Assembly (NCBI GenBank): GCA_019635755.1
Contig: JAHBYW010000008.1
Coordinates: 62,001 to 126,000, forward strand
Length of the DNA: 64,000 nucleotides
Direction of reading: 5' to 3'
From: Rhizobiaceae bacterium
GTDB taxonomy: Bacteria > Pseudomonadota > Alphaproteobacteria > Rhizobiales > Rhizobiaceae
Program-made: the position numbers and the translations under genes
In this document: positions 8,123 through 16,740 of the stretch, one piece after another
Position numbering within the stretch: the first letter of the stretch is position 1
Layout of the letters: the number at the start of each line of letters is the position of its first letter
Notes under the pieces: generated by a model
What the model was told of the DNA's origin: nothing
What the model saw: the letters and a program-made list of their open reading frames with translations, nothing else
Databases searched by the model: none

Positions 8123-9229
8123 GTGCGCATTCGGCGGATCGAGACCTTCGCGACGCAGTTCATCGGCTTCGTTCGCATCACCAACGAGCAGGGCCGCACG
8201 GGCTGGGGACAGGTGTCCACCTACAATTCCGACATCACGTCGACCGTGCTGCACCGGCAGGTGGCGCCCTGGGTGCTGGATGTCGAGTTCGAGGATATCG
8301 ATGCGCTGACCGACAAGGTGATCGAGCGTGAGCATAAGTTCCCCGGCTCCTACATGAAGCGGGCGCTGGGCGGCCTCGACACGGCGATCTGGGATTTGCG
8401 CGGCAAGATCGCCGGCAAGCCGGTGACGTCGCTGATCGGCGGCTCGCCGGGCAAGCTGCGCGCCTACGCGTCCTCGATGAAACGCGACATCACGCCGGAG
8501 CAGGAAGCGGAGCGGTTCCGGAAACTGCAGGCCGAGCAGGGGTTCGACGCGTTCAAGTTCCGCGTCGCCGCCGAATACGGCCACGACGTCGACGAATGGC
8601 CGGGCCGCACCGAGGCGATCGTGCCGGCGATCCGCAAGGCGCTCGGCGACGCCGCGGCGCTTTTGGTCGACGCCAATTCAGGCTTCTCGCCGAAGCGCGC
8701 CATCGAGGTGGGCCGGCTGCTGAAAGACAATCGCGTCGAGCATTTCGAGGAGCCGTGTCTCTACTGGGAACTGGAGCAGACCAGGGAAGTCGCCGACGCG
8801 CTCGACGGCATCGACGTCACCGGCGGCGAGCAGGACTGCGAAATCCCGACATGGCGGCACATGATCGACATGCGGGCCGTCGACATCGTCCAGCCGGATA
8901 TCCTCTATCTCGGCGGCATCAGCCGCACGCTCCGCGTCTGCACCATGGCGCACGCTGCCGGCCTGCCGATCACCCCGCATGCGGCGAACTGGGGGCTGGT
9001 GACGCTCTTCACCATGCACCTGCTGCGCGCCATTCCGGGCGCGGGGAAATATCTGGAGTTTTCGATCGAAGGCCCGGACTATTATCCGTGGCAATACGGC
9101 CTGTTCCGCAAGTTCCCGTACGATGTCGTGGGCGGGCAGGTGACCGTGTCGGACGAGCCGGGCTGGGGCATCGAAGTCGAGCCGGAATGGCTGGCGAAGT
9201 CGCAGTATGCGGTGAGCGAGAAGAATTAG
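8123..9229 (+). CDS. Mandelate racemase/muconate lactonizing enzyme family protein
   Basis: A 368-residue enolase-superfamily enzyme, probably a sugar-acid-type dehydratase, epimerase or cycloisomerase. Expected elements are visible: FKFRV (catalytic strand-2 K-x-R region), metal ligands in DANSGF, FEEPC and GGEQDCE, and HAANWG supplying the C-terminal catalytic histidine. GTG 8123 follows GGAGG with 7-base spacing, so the start is clear. The cupin gene follows 12 bases downstream. The reaction would be metal-dependent abstraction of a proton alpha to a carboxylate; the substrate is unknown. Confidence 0.9.
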   Translation: MRIRRIETFATQFIGFVRITNEQGRTGWGQVSTYNSDITSTVLHRQVAPWVLDVEFEDIDALTDKVIEREHKFPGSYMKRALGGLDTAIWDLRGKIAGKPVTSLIGGSPGKLRAYASSMKRDITPEQEAERFRKLQAEQGFDAFKFRVAAEYGHDVDEWPGRTEAIVPAIRKALGDAAALLVDANSGFSPKRAIEVGRLLKDNRVEHFEEPCLYWELEQTREVADALDGIDVTGGEQDCEIPTWRHMIDMRAVDIVQPDILYLGGISRTLRVCTMAHAAGLPITPHAANWGLVTLFTMHLLRAIPGAGKYLEFSIEGPDYYPWQYGLFRKFPYDVVGGQVTVSDEPGWGIEVEPEWLAKSQYAVSEKN

Positions 9230-9241
9230 CCGGAGCGTCGC

Positions 9242-9736
9242 ATGAACCCGATCCTCAACCTGGACGACATAGCCGCGTTCGACGATGTCGAGGACAATGG
9301 CATCTACATGTCGAAGCGCGCGTTCGTCGGCAACAAGATCGGCGCGCGCGACCTCGGCTACAATCTGACGATCCTGCCGCCCGGCAAGGTGCAGTGCCCG
9401 TTCCACAATCACCACGGCGAGGAGGAGATGTTCCTGATCCTCGACGGCGAGGGCGAACTGCGCTTCGGCGACAAGCGCTATCCAATCCGCAGGCATGACG
9501 TGATCGCCTGCCCGACCGGCGGGCCGGAGGTGGCGCACCAGATCATCAACACCGGCACGACCGACCTGCGCTATCTCGCGCTGTCGACGCTGCGTGATAT
9601 CGATGTCTGCGAATATCCGGACTCCGGCAAGGTCGGCGTGACGGCCGGCCGCGACGGTGCCGTCACGCTGCACAAGCGGTTCCGCGGCGAAAACACCGTC
9701 GACTACTACGACCGCGAGCGGACGACGCTGCCTTAG
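9242..9736 (+). CDS. Cupin domain-containing protein
   Basis: A 164-residue single-domain cupin. Motif 1 is HNHHGEEEMFLILDGEGE (H-x-H-x-x-x-E metal ligands) and motif 2 includes PEVAHQIINTG with the fourth histidine. Such proteins act as isomerases, lactone-sugar epimerases or oxygenases. It is coupled to the enolase-superfamily gene (12-base gap) and ends 4 bases into the convergent P-loop gene, so it closes the catabolic block. Confidence 0.88.
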   Translation: MNPILNLDDIAAFDDVEDNGIYMSKRAFVGNKIGARDLGYNLTILPPGKVQCPFHNHHGEEEMFLILDGEGELRFGDKRYPIRRHDVIACPTGGPEVAHQIINTGTTDLRYLALSTLRDIDVCEYPDSGKVGVTAGRDGAVTLHKRFRGENTVDYYDRERTTLP

Positions 9737-10287
9737 GCGCAGTCCCGCCCGGCCCTCGGGGCGGTACCTGTACACCGTGAGAGAATGTCGTCGACAACGG
9801 ACGCGACCGGCCCGGTCGCGTCGATGACGACCGCGTCTTCCGGAATGTCTTCCCGCGTGGCGTGCAGCCGCGCGATCAGAGCGCGCTCAGCCGGGTGCCC
9901 GCCAAACTCGTCGTCCGGCCGGCGGGCGAGGCGTCCCTGAAGCGTGCCGAGATCGATCTCCAGAACGAAGACCTCGTCGAACAGATCGATGAAGTGCTGC
10001 GAATTCCTGGACGCGCCGCAGAAGAACGACATCGGCGCGGTTCGATCCGCGACCAGGGAGCGGACCGTGTCCACCGGCCAGATCCAGTGCGCGTTTATCC
10101 ACGCGACGGCATCCGCCTCGTCGGCGAACGCAGGGCGGTCGAGAGGCGCACCGTTTAGCGGGTCGCCGAGATAGGCCAAGGCGCGGTCGCCGTGGATGAC
10201 GTGATGGCCACGCCGCTCCAGCTCTTCGGCCACCGCCGTCTTGCCGGTGCCCGAGACGCCCTCGATCAGGTAGTTCCGGACGCCCAT
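9733..10287 (-). CDS. P-loop ATPase/kinase-like protein
   Basis: A 184-residue protein with Walker A GVSGTGKT at about 10-17 near the N-terminus, followed by a small-molecule-kinase-like layout (HVIHGDRALAYLGDP, later FDEVFVLEIDLGTLQGRL). It resembles AAA_17/AAA_33-type nucleotide or metabolite kinases, and I cannot name the substrate. It begins 6 bases after the xsc stop on the same strand, so it is co-transcribed with xsc. In several bacteria the gene after xsc is pta (phosphotransacetylase); this protein is not Pta. Confidence 0.75.
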   Translation of the reverse strand: MGVRNYLIEGVSGTGKTAVAEELERRGHHVIHGDRALAYLGDPLNGAPLDRPAFADEADAVAWINAHWIWPVDTVRSLVADRTAPMSFFCGASRNSQHFIDLFDEVFVLEIDLGTLQGRLARRPDDEFGGHPAERALIARLHATREDIPEDAVVIDATGPVASVVDDILSRCTGTAPRAGRDCA

Positions 10288-10293
10288 CGGTAC

Positions 10294-12072
10294 CTAGTTC
10301 AGCACCTGCGCCTTCATGTCAGCGCGGTCGATGCCGGCGACGACCGTCGGACGCTTCATCGCGTCGCGCCGGAACGGCTCGCCGAGCTCCTGGTTCAGCA
10401 CCACCTCGATGAAGGTCGTGACCTTGTCCTTCATCTGTGCGTCGATCGCCTTGCCCAGTTCCTCGGTCAGCGCCTGCATCGTGCGCACCTGTACGCCCTT
10501 CACGCCGCAGGCCTGCGCGATCTTCGCATACTCCACGTCGAGCGAGAGTTCGGTGCCGACGAAATTGTCGTCGTACCAGAGCGTCGTGTTCCGCTTCTCC
10601 GCGCCCCACTGGTAGTTGCGGAAGATAACCATCGTGATCGCCGGCCACGGATCGCGACCGACGGCCGTCATCTCGTTCATAGAGATGCCGAAGGCGCCGT
10701 CGCCGGCGAACCCGACCACGGGCACGTCCGGGCAGCCGATCTTGGCGCCCACGATCGCGGGAAAGCCGTAGCCGCAGGGACCGAACAGGCCGGGCGCCAG
10801 GTATTTCCGGCCCTGTTCGAAGCTCGGATAGGCATTGCCGATGGCGCAGTTGTTGCCGATGTCGGAGGAGATGATCGCCTCCTTCGGCAGCGCCTGCTGG
10901 ATCGCGCGCCAGGCCATGCGCGGGCTCATCCGGTCGGGCTGGCGCTTGCGGGCGCGCTCGTTCCACGTCGTCCCCGGATCGTCGTCCTCGTGATCCATGG
11001 ACGAGAGCTGCTGCAGCCACGCCGAGCGTGTCTGGTGGATCGTCGCCTCGCGCTCCTGGCGGCCGAAGTCGCCGGCGTTCGGCTCCAGCTTCTCCAACAG
11101 CTGCTCGGCCACGCGGCGGGAATCTCCCTGGATCGCCACGGTCACCTTCTTGGTCAGGCCGATGCGGTCGGCATTGATGTCGACCTGGATGATCTTGGCC
11201 TGCTTGGGCCAGTAGTCGATGCCGTAGCCCGGCAGCGTCGAGAACGGATTGAGGCGGGTGCCGAGCGCCAGCACCACGTCGGCCTTGGCGATCAGTTCCA
11301 TCGCCGCCTTGGAGCCGTTGTAGCCGAGCGGCCCGACGGCCAGCGGGTGGCTGCCCGGAAAGGCGTCGTTGTGCTGGTAGCCGCAGCAGACCGGGGCGGA
11401 CAGCTTTTCGGCCAGTTTGCGGGACGCGTCGATCGCGTTGCCCAGCACGACGCCGGCGCCGTTCAGGATCACCGGGAACCTGGCGTCCGACAGAAGCGCA
11501 GCGGCCCGCGCGATCGCGTCGCCGCCGCCGGCCGGCCGCTCGAGGCGGATGCGTTGCGGCAGGTCGATGTCGATGACCTGCGTCCAGAAGTCCCGCGGCA
11601 CGTTGATCTGCGCCGGCGCCGAGCCGCGCCAAGCCTTCTCGATGACGCGGTTCAGGACTTCGGCGATGCGCGATGGATCGCGCACCTCTTCCTGGTAGCA
11701 GACGATGTCCTTGAACAGCGCCATCTGCTCGATCTCCTGGAACCCGCCCTGGCCGATCGTCTTGTTGGCCGCCTGCGGCGTGACAAGCAGAAGGGGCGAG
11801 TGGTTCCAGTAGGCGGTCTTCACCGGGGTGACGAAGTTGGTGATGCCCGGACCGTTCTGGGCGATCGCCATCGACATCTTGCCGGTGGCGCGGGTGAAGC
11901 CGTCGGCCATCATGCCGGCATTGCACTCGTGCGCGCAGTCCCAGAAGGTGATTCCGGCCTTTGGAAACAGGTCCGAGATCGGCATCATGGCCGAACCGAT
12001 GATGCCGAACGCATTGTCGATGCCGTGCATCTGGAGGACCTTCACGAAGGCCTCTTCGGTGGTCATCTTCAT
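10294..12072 (-). CDS. xsc: Sulfoacetaldehyde acetyltransferase
   Basis: A 592-residue thiamine-diphosphate enzyme. It converts sulfoacetaldehyde plus phosphate to acetyl phosphate and sulfite, the desulfonation step of taurine, isethionate and related C2 sulfonates. The start MKMTTEEAFVKVLQ, the segments FGIIGSAMMPISDLFPKAG and WDCAHE, and the C-terminal SSDIGNNCAIGNAYPSF and GLFGPCGYGFP are highly characteristic of Xsc. The TPP-binding GDGAFGISMNE is present. ATG 12072 follows AGGGAG. It is divergent from a polyamine-type ABC transporter and upstream of a P-loop gene. No taurine dehydrogenase, Tpa or pta lies in the window. Confidence 0.94.
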   Translation of the reverse strand: MKMTTEEAFVKVLQMHGIDNAFGIIGSAMMPISDLFPKAGITFWDCAHECNAGMMADGFTRATGKMSMAIAQNGPGITNFVTPVKTAYWNHSPLLLVTPQAANKTIGQGGFQEIEQMALFKDIVCYQEEVRDPSRIAEVLNRVIEKAWRGSAPAQINVPRDFWTQVIDIDLPQRIRLERPAGGGDAIARAAALLSDARFPVILNGAGVVLGNAIDASRKLAEKLSAPVCCGYQHNDAFPGSHPLAVGPLGYNGSKAAMELIAKADVVLALGTRLNPFSTLPGYGIDYWPKQAKIIQVDINADRIGLTKKVTVAIQGDSRRVAEQLLEKLEPNAGDFGRQEREATIHQTRSAWLQQLSSMDHEDDDPGTTWNERARKRQPDRMSPRMAWRAIQQALPKEAIISSDIGNNCAIGNAYPSFEQGRKYLAPGLFGPCGYGFPAIVGAKIGCPDVPVVGFAGDGAFGISMNEMTAVGRDPWPAITMVIFRNYQWGAEKRNTTLWYDDNFVGTELSLDVEYAKIAQACGVKGVQVRTMQALTEELGKAIDAQMKDKVTTFIEVVLNQELGEPFRRDAMKRPTVVAGIDRADMKAQVLN

Positions 12073-12486
12073 CGTCCGATCGCTCCCTGCGCGCCGTCCC
12101 CGCGGCTCTCCGGTGGCGGAAGCTATGGCCTCCGAGGCGCCCTGACCAGATGTTTCTGGGCAGGGGCGGCGGCTGTTTGATGGGCCAGCGATAGCAGGCA
12201 GCCGGGCCTGCCGCGGCCGCTGCCGGGCGGGCCGCGGCGCCTTTGAGGCTGGCGATTGACTTTCTCGCGTCTCTGCCATTCTCTTGCGGAAGGCAGCGCG
12301 GTGGGAACAGCCCGTGTCCCAGGCTGCCGGAAGAGGCTCATTGGCGACCCGCGCGACAAGCGTACCGACGTCAGCCCACAAGAAACTGTCACAACACGAA
12401 TGCCTCGGGGGACTACGCTTTCGGCGGGCCGGTCGGACGAACTCGAACCTGGACCGAATCTCGACATCAGTATGGGAGACGTGAAC
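12073..12486. promoter_or_regulatory. Divergent intergenic region, xsc / polyamine-type transporter
   Basis: About 410 bases without a supported gene. It must hold promoters for xsc (-) and the transporter operon (+). A TTGACT at 12256-12261 is a possible -35 for the + side, but I see no convincing -10 at the right spacing. Open frames reading through it are not protein-like. I found no clear operator. Confidence 0.35.
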
Positions 12487-13614
12487 GTGAAACGCATCAT
12501 TGCACCTGTCAGCCGCCGTACCTTCCTGAAGACGACGGCAGCCGGCGTCGGCGTGCTCGCCGCTCCGGCGATCATCTCGCACAAGGCGCTGGCTTCTTCC
12601 GGCGAAGTGAACTTCACCGGCTGGGCCGGCTATCCGAAGCTTGCGGAAGTCGTCTTCCCGGCTTTCGAGAAGGCGACCGGCATCAAGGTGAACTTCACCG
12701 AACTGCCAGACCAGGACGCCATGTTCGCGCAGGCGAAGGTCGCGGCGGAAGCCGGCGGCATCGACGTGATCGAGCCGACCATCGACCGCTGGGGCGGCTG
12801 GAACGCCAACGGCCTGCTGCAGCCGCTCGACGAGTCGAAGCTGGCGATGGACAACTACCTGCCTGGCCTGGCCGACGGTTCCGCCGGCGAGCGCTCGCGC
12901 GCGGACGGCAAGCTCTTCTACGTCCCGTCCAACTGGGGCACCGAGGCTCTGGTCGCCAACGAAGCCGACGCCAAGCTCTCTTCGCCGCCGTCGCTCGGCG
13001 ACCTGTTCAACCCGGACAACCAGGTCGTGGTGCGCCCGCACTCGACGCTCGCCGCCATGGGCCGCTACCTCGACGCGCAGGGCAAGCTGCCCCGCCCGTG
13101 GATCGACGGCTACACGGACATGGGCGCCATGGTCCAGCTGTGGGACATCGCGCTGGCCGAGGCGATCAAGGCCAAGGGCAATGTGGTGCAGTGGTGGTCG
13201 GGCGAGAACGAGGCCAATGCCGGCTTCACGGCCAATGGCGCGACGCTCGGCCTGAACTGGGATTCGACCGGCTACAACCTGCGCAATGACGGCTACAAGT
13301 ACATCGCTCCGGTCGAAGGCGCCTTCGCCTGGCACCAGGGCTTCGTGCTGATGAAGAACGCCAAGAACATCGACCAGGCGCACGAGTTCATCAAGTTCGT
13401 GTCGACGGCCGAAGGCGCGGCGGGATGGGCAACCGCCTTCTCGTCGAACCCGGTGGGCAAGGGCGCGGCCGAACTGATGGATCCGGACGTTTCGGCCTAC
13501 TACAACGGCACCTTCAACGACGAGGCGCTGTCCAAGCTGTGGTGGTGGCCGGAGCAGACCGCCGAGTTCATCTCCAAGCGCGGTGAATACGCCGACAAGT
13601 ACAAGGCCGCCTGA
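12487..13614 (+). CDS. ABC transporter substrate-binding protein, spermidine/putrescine (PotD) type, Tat-exported
   Basis: A 375-residue periplasmic binding protein. It has a twin-arginine signal (SRRTFLK near residue 9, then a hydrophobic stretch and SHKALAS). The mature part (VNFTGWAGYPKLAEVVFPAFEKATGIKV region, PSNWGTEALV) is of the SBP_bac_8/PotD type, which binds polyamines and other cations. I chose GTG 12487 because GGGAGA sits 7 bases upstream; ATG 12472 would place that Shine-Dalgarno inside the gene. It heads a four-gene transporter operon opposite xsc, so the ligand might be an aminosulfonate rather than a true polyamine. Confidence 0.88.
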   Translation: MKRIIAPVSRRTFLKTTAAGVGVLAAPAIISHKALASSGEVNFTGWAGYPKLAEVVFPAFEKATGIKVNFTELPDQDAMFAQAKVAAEAGGIDVIEPTIDRWGGWNANGLLQPLDESKLAMDNYLPGLADGSAGERSRADGKLFYVPSNWGTEALVANEADAKLSSPPSLGDLFNPDNQVVVRPHSTLAAMGRYLDAQGKLPRPWIDGYTDMGAMVQLWDIALAEAIKAKGNVVQWWSGENEANAGFTANGATLGLNWDSTGYNLRNDGYKYIAPVEGAFAWHQGFVLMKNAKNIDQAHEFIKFVSTAEGAAGWATAFSSNPVGKGAAELMDPDVSAYYNGTFNDEALSKLWWWPEQTAEFISKRGEYADKYKAA

Positions 13615-13632
13615 CGGCGACGGAAAATGGAA

Positions 13633-13666
13633 ACCGCCGGATTCGCGACCGAATCCGGCGGTCTTT
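13633..13666 (+). terminator. Intercistronic hairpin after the binding-protein gene
   Basis: ACCGCCGGATTCG (13633-13645), loop CGAC, and CGAATCCGGCGGT (13650-13662) form a perfect 13-bp stem followed by CTTTC. It lies 18 bases past the binding-protein stop and about 85 bases before the ATPase start. It probably works as a partial terminator or 3' stabiliser, giving more binding protein than membrane components. Confidence 0.65.
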
Positions 13667-13751
13667 CATGTTGCACTGCGGAACGCTTCCGCGTTAGCCT
13701 TCAACCATAAGAACGGCGGCCAGGGGCCCGCGCGCAGAGGGGTACGCGCCG

Positions 13752-14831
13752 ATGAGCGCGGGTGTTGAGCTCGACGATGTGAGCTGTGACTTCGGCAAGT
13801 TCCGTGCCGTCGACCACGTCAACGTATCCATAAAGCCTGGAGAATTCTTCTCCTTCCTCGGCCCGTCCGGTTGCGGCAAGACGACCATCCTGCGGATGAT
13901 CTCGGGCTTCACCGATCCGTCGGAAGGCGTCATCCGGATCGGCGGCAAGGACGTGCGGGGCCAGCGGCCGAACCAGCGCCCGACCGCGCTGATCTTCCAG
14001 AACCTGGCGCTCTTCCCGCTGATGCCCGTCTGGGAGAACATCGCCTTCGGGCTCGAGGTGCAGGGTGTAGACAAGGCGACCCGGCGCGCCAGGGCGGACG
14101 AGTTGCTGCGCCTCGTCGACCTGCCGGGCGCGGGCGACAAGATGGTCAGCCAGCTGTCCGGCGGCCAGAAGCAGCGCGTCGCGATCGCCCGCGCGCTCGC
14201 CGTCGAACCGCAGGTCATGCTGCTGGACGAGCCGCTGTCGGCGCTGGACCTGAAGCTCCGGCAGCACATGCGGGCGGAACTGCGCGCCATCCAGAAGCGG
14301 ACCGGCGTCACCTTCATCTACATCACGCACGACCAGGGCGAGGCGCTCGCCATGTCCGACCGTGTCGGTGTGATGAGCCAGGGCCGGCTGCAGCAGGTCG
14401 CCGATCCGCGCGAGATTTACAACAATCCCGTCAACGGTTTCGTCGCCAGCTTCGTTGGCGAGATGAACATCCTGAGGGGCGACGTGGAGCAGGTGGCCGA
14501 CGGGCTGGCGGGCTTCTCGACGCCGCACGGTCGGTTCCGTGCGCGGCTTTCGCCCTCCGCGACCGGCGGCGCGGTGAAGCTCTACATCCGGCCGGAGCAC
14601 ATGTCGCTCGCTCCCGACGGGGGCGGAGAGAACGCCGTGCCGGTGACCGTCGGCGACATCGCCTTCGAAGGCAATTTCATCACCGTTTCGGCGACGTCGG
14701 AAGGTGGACAGCATTTCACCGCCGAGGTCCGCAACGACGGCATCACCCGGCTGCCGGAGCGGGGCGCCAGGCTGTTCATGCGGTTCGAGCCGCAGCGCGC
14801 AGTGATCCTGCCGGACGAGACGCGGGTGTAG
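13752..14831 (+). CDS. ABC transporter ATP-binding protein, PotA type
   Basis: A 359-residue ATPase. It has Walker A GPSGCGKT at 37-44, a Q-loop in LIFQNLALFPLMPVWEN, signature LSGGQKQR, Walker B/D-loop DEPLSALDLKLR and H-loop ITHDQGEA. A C-terminal TOBE-type regulatory domain follows (residues ~270-359, IRPEHMSLAPDG). This layout is typical of polyamine, iron and thiamine importers. GAGGGG lies upstream of ATG 13752. The permease gene begins two bases after the stop. Confidence 0.92.
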   Translation: MSAGVELDDVSCDFGKFRAVDHVNVSIKPGEFFSFLGPSGCGKTTILRMISGFTDPSEGVIRIGGKDVRGQRPNQRPTALIFQNLALFPLMPVWENIAFGLEVQGVDKATRRARADELLRLVDLPGAGDKMVSQLSGGQKQRVAIARALAVEPQVMLLDEPLSALDLKLRQHMRAELRAIQKRTGVTFIYITHDQGEALAMSDRVGVMSQGRLQQVADPREIYNNPVNGFVASFVGEMNILRGDVEQVADGLAGFSTPHGRFRARLSPSATGGAVKLYIRPEHMSLAPDGGGENAVPVTVGDIAFEGNFITVSATSEGGQHFTAEVRNDGITRLPERGARLFMRFEPQRAVILPDETRV

Positions 14832-14833
14832 CG

Positions 14834-15769
14834 ATGCAGGACATGCTGCGCCGCTACGGCGGCACGCTGACCGGGGCCTTCTTCCTGCTCACCGCCTTCT
14901 GGCTGCTGGCCCTCATCATCCTGCCCAACATCACGCTGTTCGAATCTTCGTTCAGGCTCTACCTGCCCGTCACCGAGATCGGCGGTCCGCGCGACGTCTA
15001 CACGCTCGCCAACTATCAGAAGTTCATCAACAATCCCGTCGACACGACGATCTTCGGCATGACTTTCCAGATGCCGATCCACATGAAGACGTTCTTCAAC
15101 ACCGTCCTCTTCTCCGCGGTCGTCACGCTGATCACCTTTGTCGTCGCGTACCCGCTGGCGTACTACCTGGCCAAGGTCGTCTCGCCGGCGTCGCTGCCGA
15201 CGCTCATCCTGCTGCTGTTCATTCCGCTCTGGGTGTCGGAAGCGCTCCGCGCATTCGCCTGGTACATCATCCTCACCTTCAACGGACCGCTCAACTCGCT
15301 GCTCGTCGCGATCGGCCTGCTGGAGAAGCCGATCCGCTGGCAGAACGGTGTCTTCACGCCCTACGACGCGATCGTCATCGGCCTCGTCTACACCTACGTG
15401 CTCTTCATGCTGTTCCCGATCTACGGGTCGATCCAGTCGCTCGACCGCAACCAGATCGAGGCCTCCGAAGATCTCGGCGCGAAGTGGTGGCAGACGCATT
15501 TGCGCGTGATCCTGCCGCACGCCAAGCCCGGGATCGCATCGGGCAGCGTCATGGTGTTCATGCTCTCGGCGGGCTCCCTGCTGGTGCCCACCGTGCTGCC
15601 ATCCACCTCGTCCAACTGGTTCACGCAGACGATCCAGGTGCTGATGCTGGAAAGCCAGGACTGGAACTCGGGCGCGGCCTATTCCTTCCTCTACATCCTC
15701 CTCTGTTCGGTCGTCGTGGCGCTCGTCATGTGGCTGTTCAAGGTCAAGCTAAGCGACATCGCGAAGTAG
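14834..15769 (+). CDS. ABC transporter permease, PotB type
   Basis: A 311-residue inner-membrane permease. A first membrane span at about 10-35 (GAFFLLTAFWLLALIILPNI) is followed by a periplasmic segment, then several further spans. The EAA coupling loop is recognisable as EASEDLGAKWWQTHLRVILPHAKPG. It pairs with the second permease, whose gene starts 8 bases after its stop. Confidence 0.9.
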   Translation: MQDMLRRYGGTLTGAFFLLTAFWLLALIILPNITLFESSFRLYLPVTEIGGPRDVYTLANYQKFINNPVDTTIFGMTFQMPIHMKTFFNTVLFSAVVTLITFVVAYPLAYYLAKVVSPASLPTLILLLFIPLWVSEALRAFAWYIILTFNGPLNSLLVAIGLLEKPIRWQNGVFTPYDAIVIGLVYTYVLFMLFPIYGSIQSLDRNQIEASEDLGAKWWQTHLRVILPHAKPGIASGSVMVFMLSAGSLLVPTVLPSTSSNWFTQTIQVLMLESQDWNSGAAYSFLYILLCSVVVALVMWLFKVKLSDIAK

Positions 15770-15777
15770 GGGGCCGC

Positions 15778-16650
15778 ATGACCAGATCGCGCAACCTGCT
15801 CGGCCACGTCTACTTCGGCGCGTTCCTGTTCTACATGTTCGTGCCGCTGGCGATCATGGGCGGGGCCGCGTTCAACGACAACCGGCTGCCGTCGATCTAT
15901 CCCTGGAAGGGCTGGACCGACCGCTGGTTCATCGAGCTGTTCCGCGATCAGGTTTTGTGGAACTCGGCGATCAACACGATCTGGGTGGCGCTCGCCGTGG
16001 TGGTCCTCGCCGTTCCGCTCGGTACGGCCGGCGCGATCCTGATCAACTCGATCTCCGGCCGCGTGCGCGGCGTGCTCTACGGCCTGATGGTCGCGCCGAT
16101 CCTCATGCCCGGCGCGGTGATCGGCATCTCGACGCTGCTTTTCTGGAACCAGGCCAGCGTGCCGCCCGGCCTGCACCTCTCCGTCATGGGGCAGGTCAGC
16201 TACATCGCCGCGTTCGTCATGCTGCTGGTGCTTGCCCGCCTGCAGAGTTTCGACCCGGCGCTCGAGGAGGCCGCGCTGGACCTCGGCGCCAGCCACGGAC
16301 AGGTGCTGCGCCGCATCCTGATGCCGCACCTCTACCCGGCTCTGGGTGCCGGCGCGGCCATCGCCTTCTTCCAGTCGATCGAGAACTTCAACGTGACGCT
16401 GTTCACGCGCGGAACGTCGAACACGCTGACCGTCTACGTCTTCTCCAAGGTACGAAGCGGCATTACCCCGACGATCAATGCGCTGGCGCTGATCCTCATC
16501 GCCTTCACCATCGTCTGCGCCGTCGCCTACGAGATCGCGCGCCGGCGCGCGGCGCGGCGGGAGCTTCTGCGGGGAGCCGACGATGGCGAGGCGTCCACCC
16601 CGGCGGTGTCGCTGGCGTCCGCGCCGGTCGCGGCCGGGCAGGGCGCCTGA
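15778..16650 (+). CDS. ABC transporter permease, PotC type
   Basis: A 290-residue second permease of the polyamine-type importer, with about six membrane spans (first at 12-32, FGAFLFYMFVPLAIMGGAAF). The coupling loop reads LEEAALDLGASHGQVLRRILMPHLYP. ATG 15778 follows GGGGG. It is the last gene of the operon and is convergent with the acyl-CoA synthetase gene. The 90-base gap contains imperfect inverted repeats but no clear T-tract terminator. Confidence 0.9.
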   Translation: MTRSRNLLGHVYFGAFLFYMFVPLAIMGGAAFNDNRLPSIYPWKGWTDRWFIELFRDQVLWNSAINTIWVALAVVVLAVPLGTAGAILINSISGRVRGVLYGLMVAPILMPGAVIGISTLLFWNQASVPPGLHLSVMGQVSYIAAFVMLLVLARLQSFDPALEEAALDLGASHGQVLRRILMPHLYPALGAGAAIAFFQSIENFNVTLFTRGTSNTLTVYVFSKVRSGITPTINALALILIAFTIVCAVAYEIARRRAARRELLRGADDGEASTPAVSLASAPVAAGQGA

Positions 16651-16740
16651 GGGGTACCTGGTTGCGCAGCCAGCTTTGCGGCGCAGCGCACGCCGTTGGG
16701 CGCGTTCGGCCCTGACGGGCCCCCGCGGCCCGAAAACGCG

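Noticed and set aside
10192-12180. 662-codon open frame on the plus strand opposite xsc
   Set aside because: Xsc on the other strand is unambiguous; this frame has no domain and biased composition.
12073-13383. N-terminal extension of Xsc giving a 1029-residue protein on the minus strand
   Set aside because: It would run antisense through the divergent binding-protein gene; true Xsc starts at MKMTTEEAF (12072) and has about 590 residues.
16651-16740. Bidirectional terminator between convergent genes
   Set aside because: Only imperfect GC-rich inverted repeats are present and there is no T-run on either strand.
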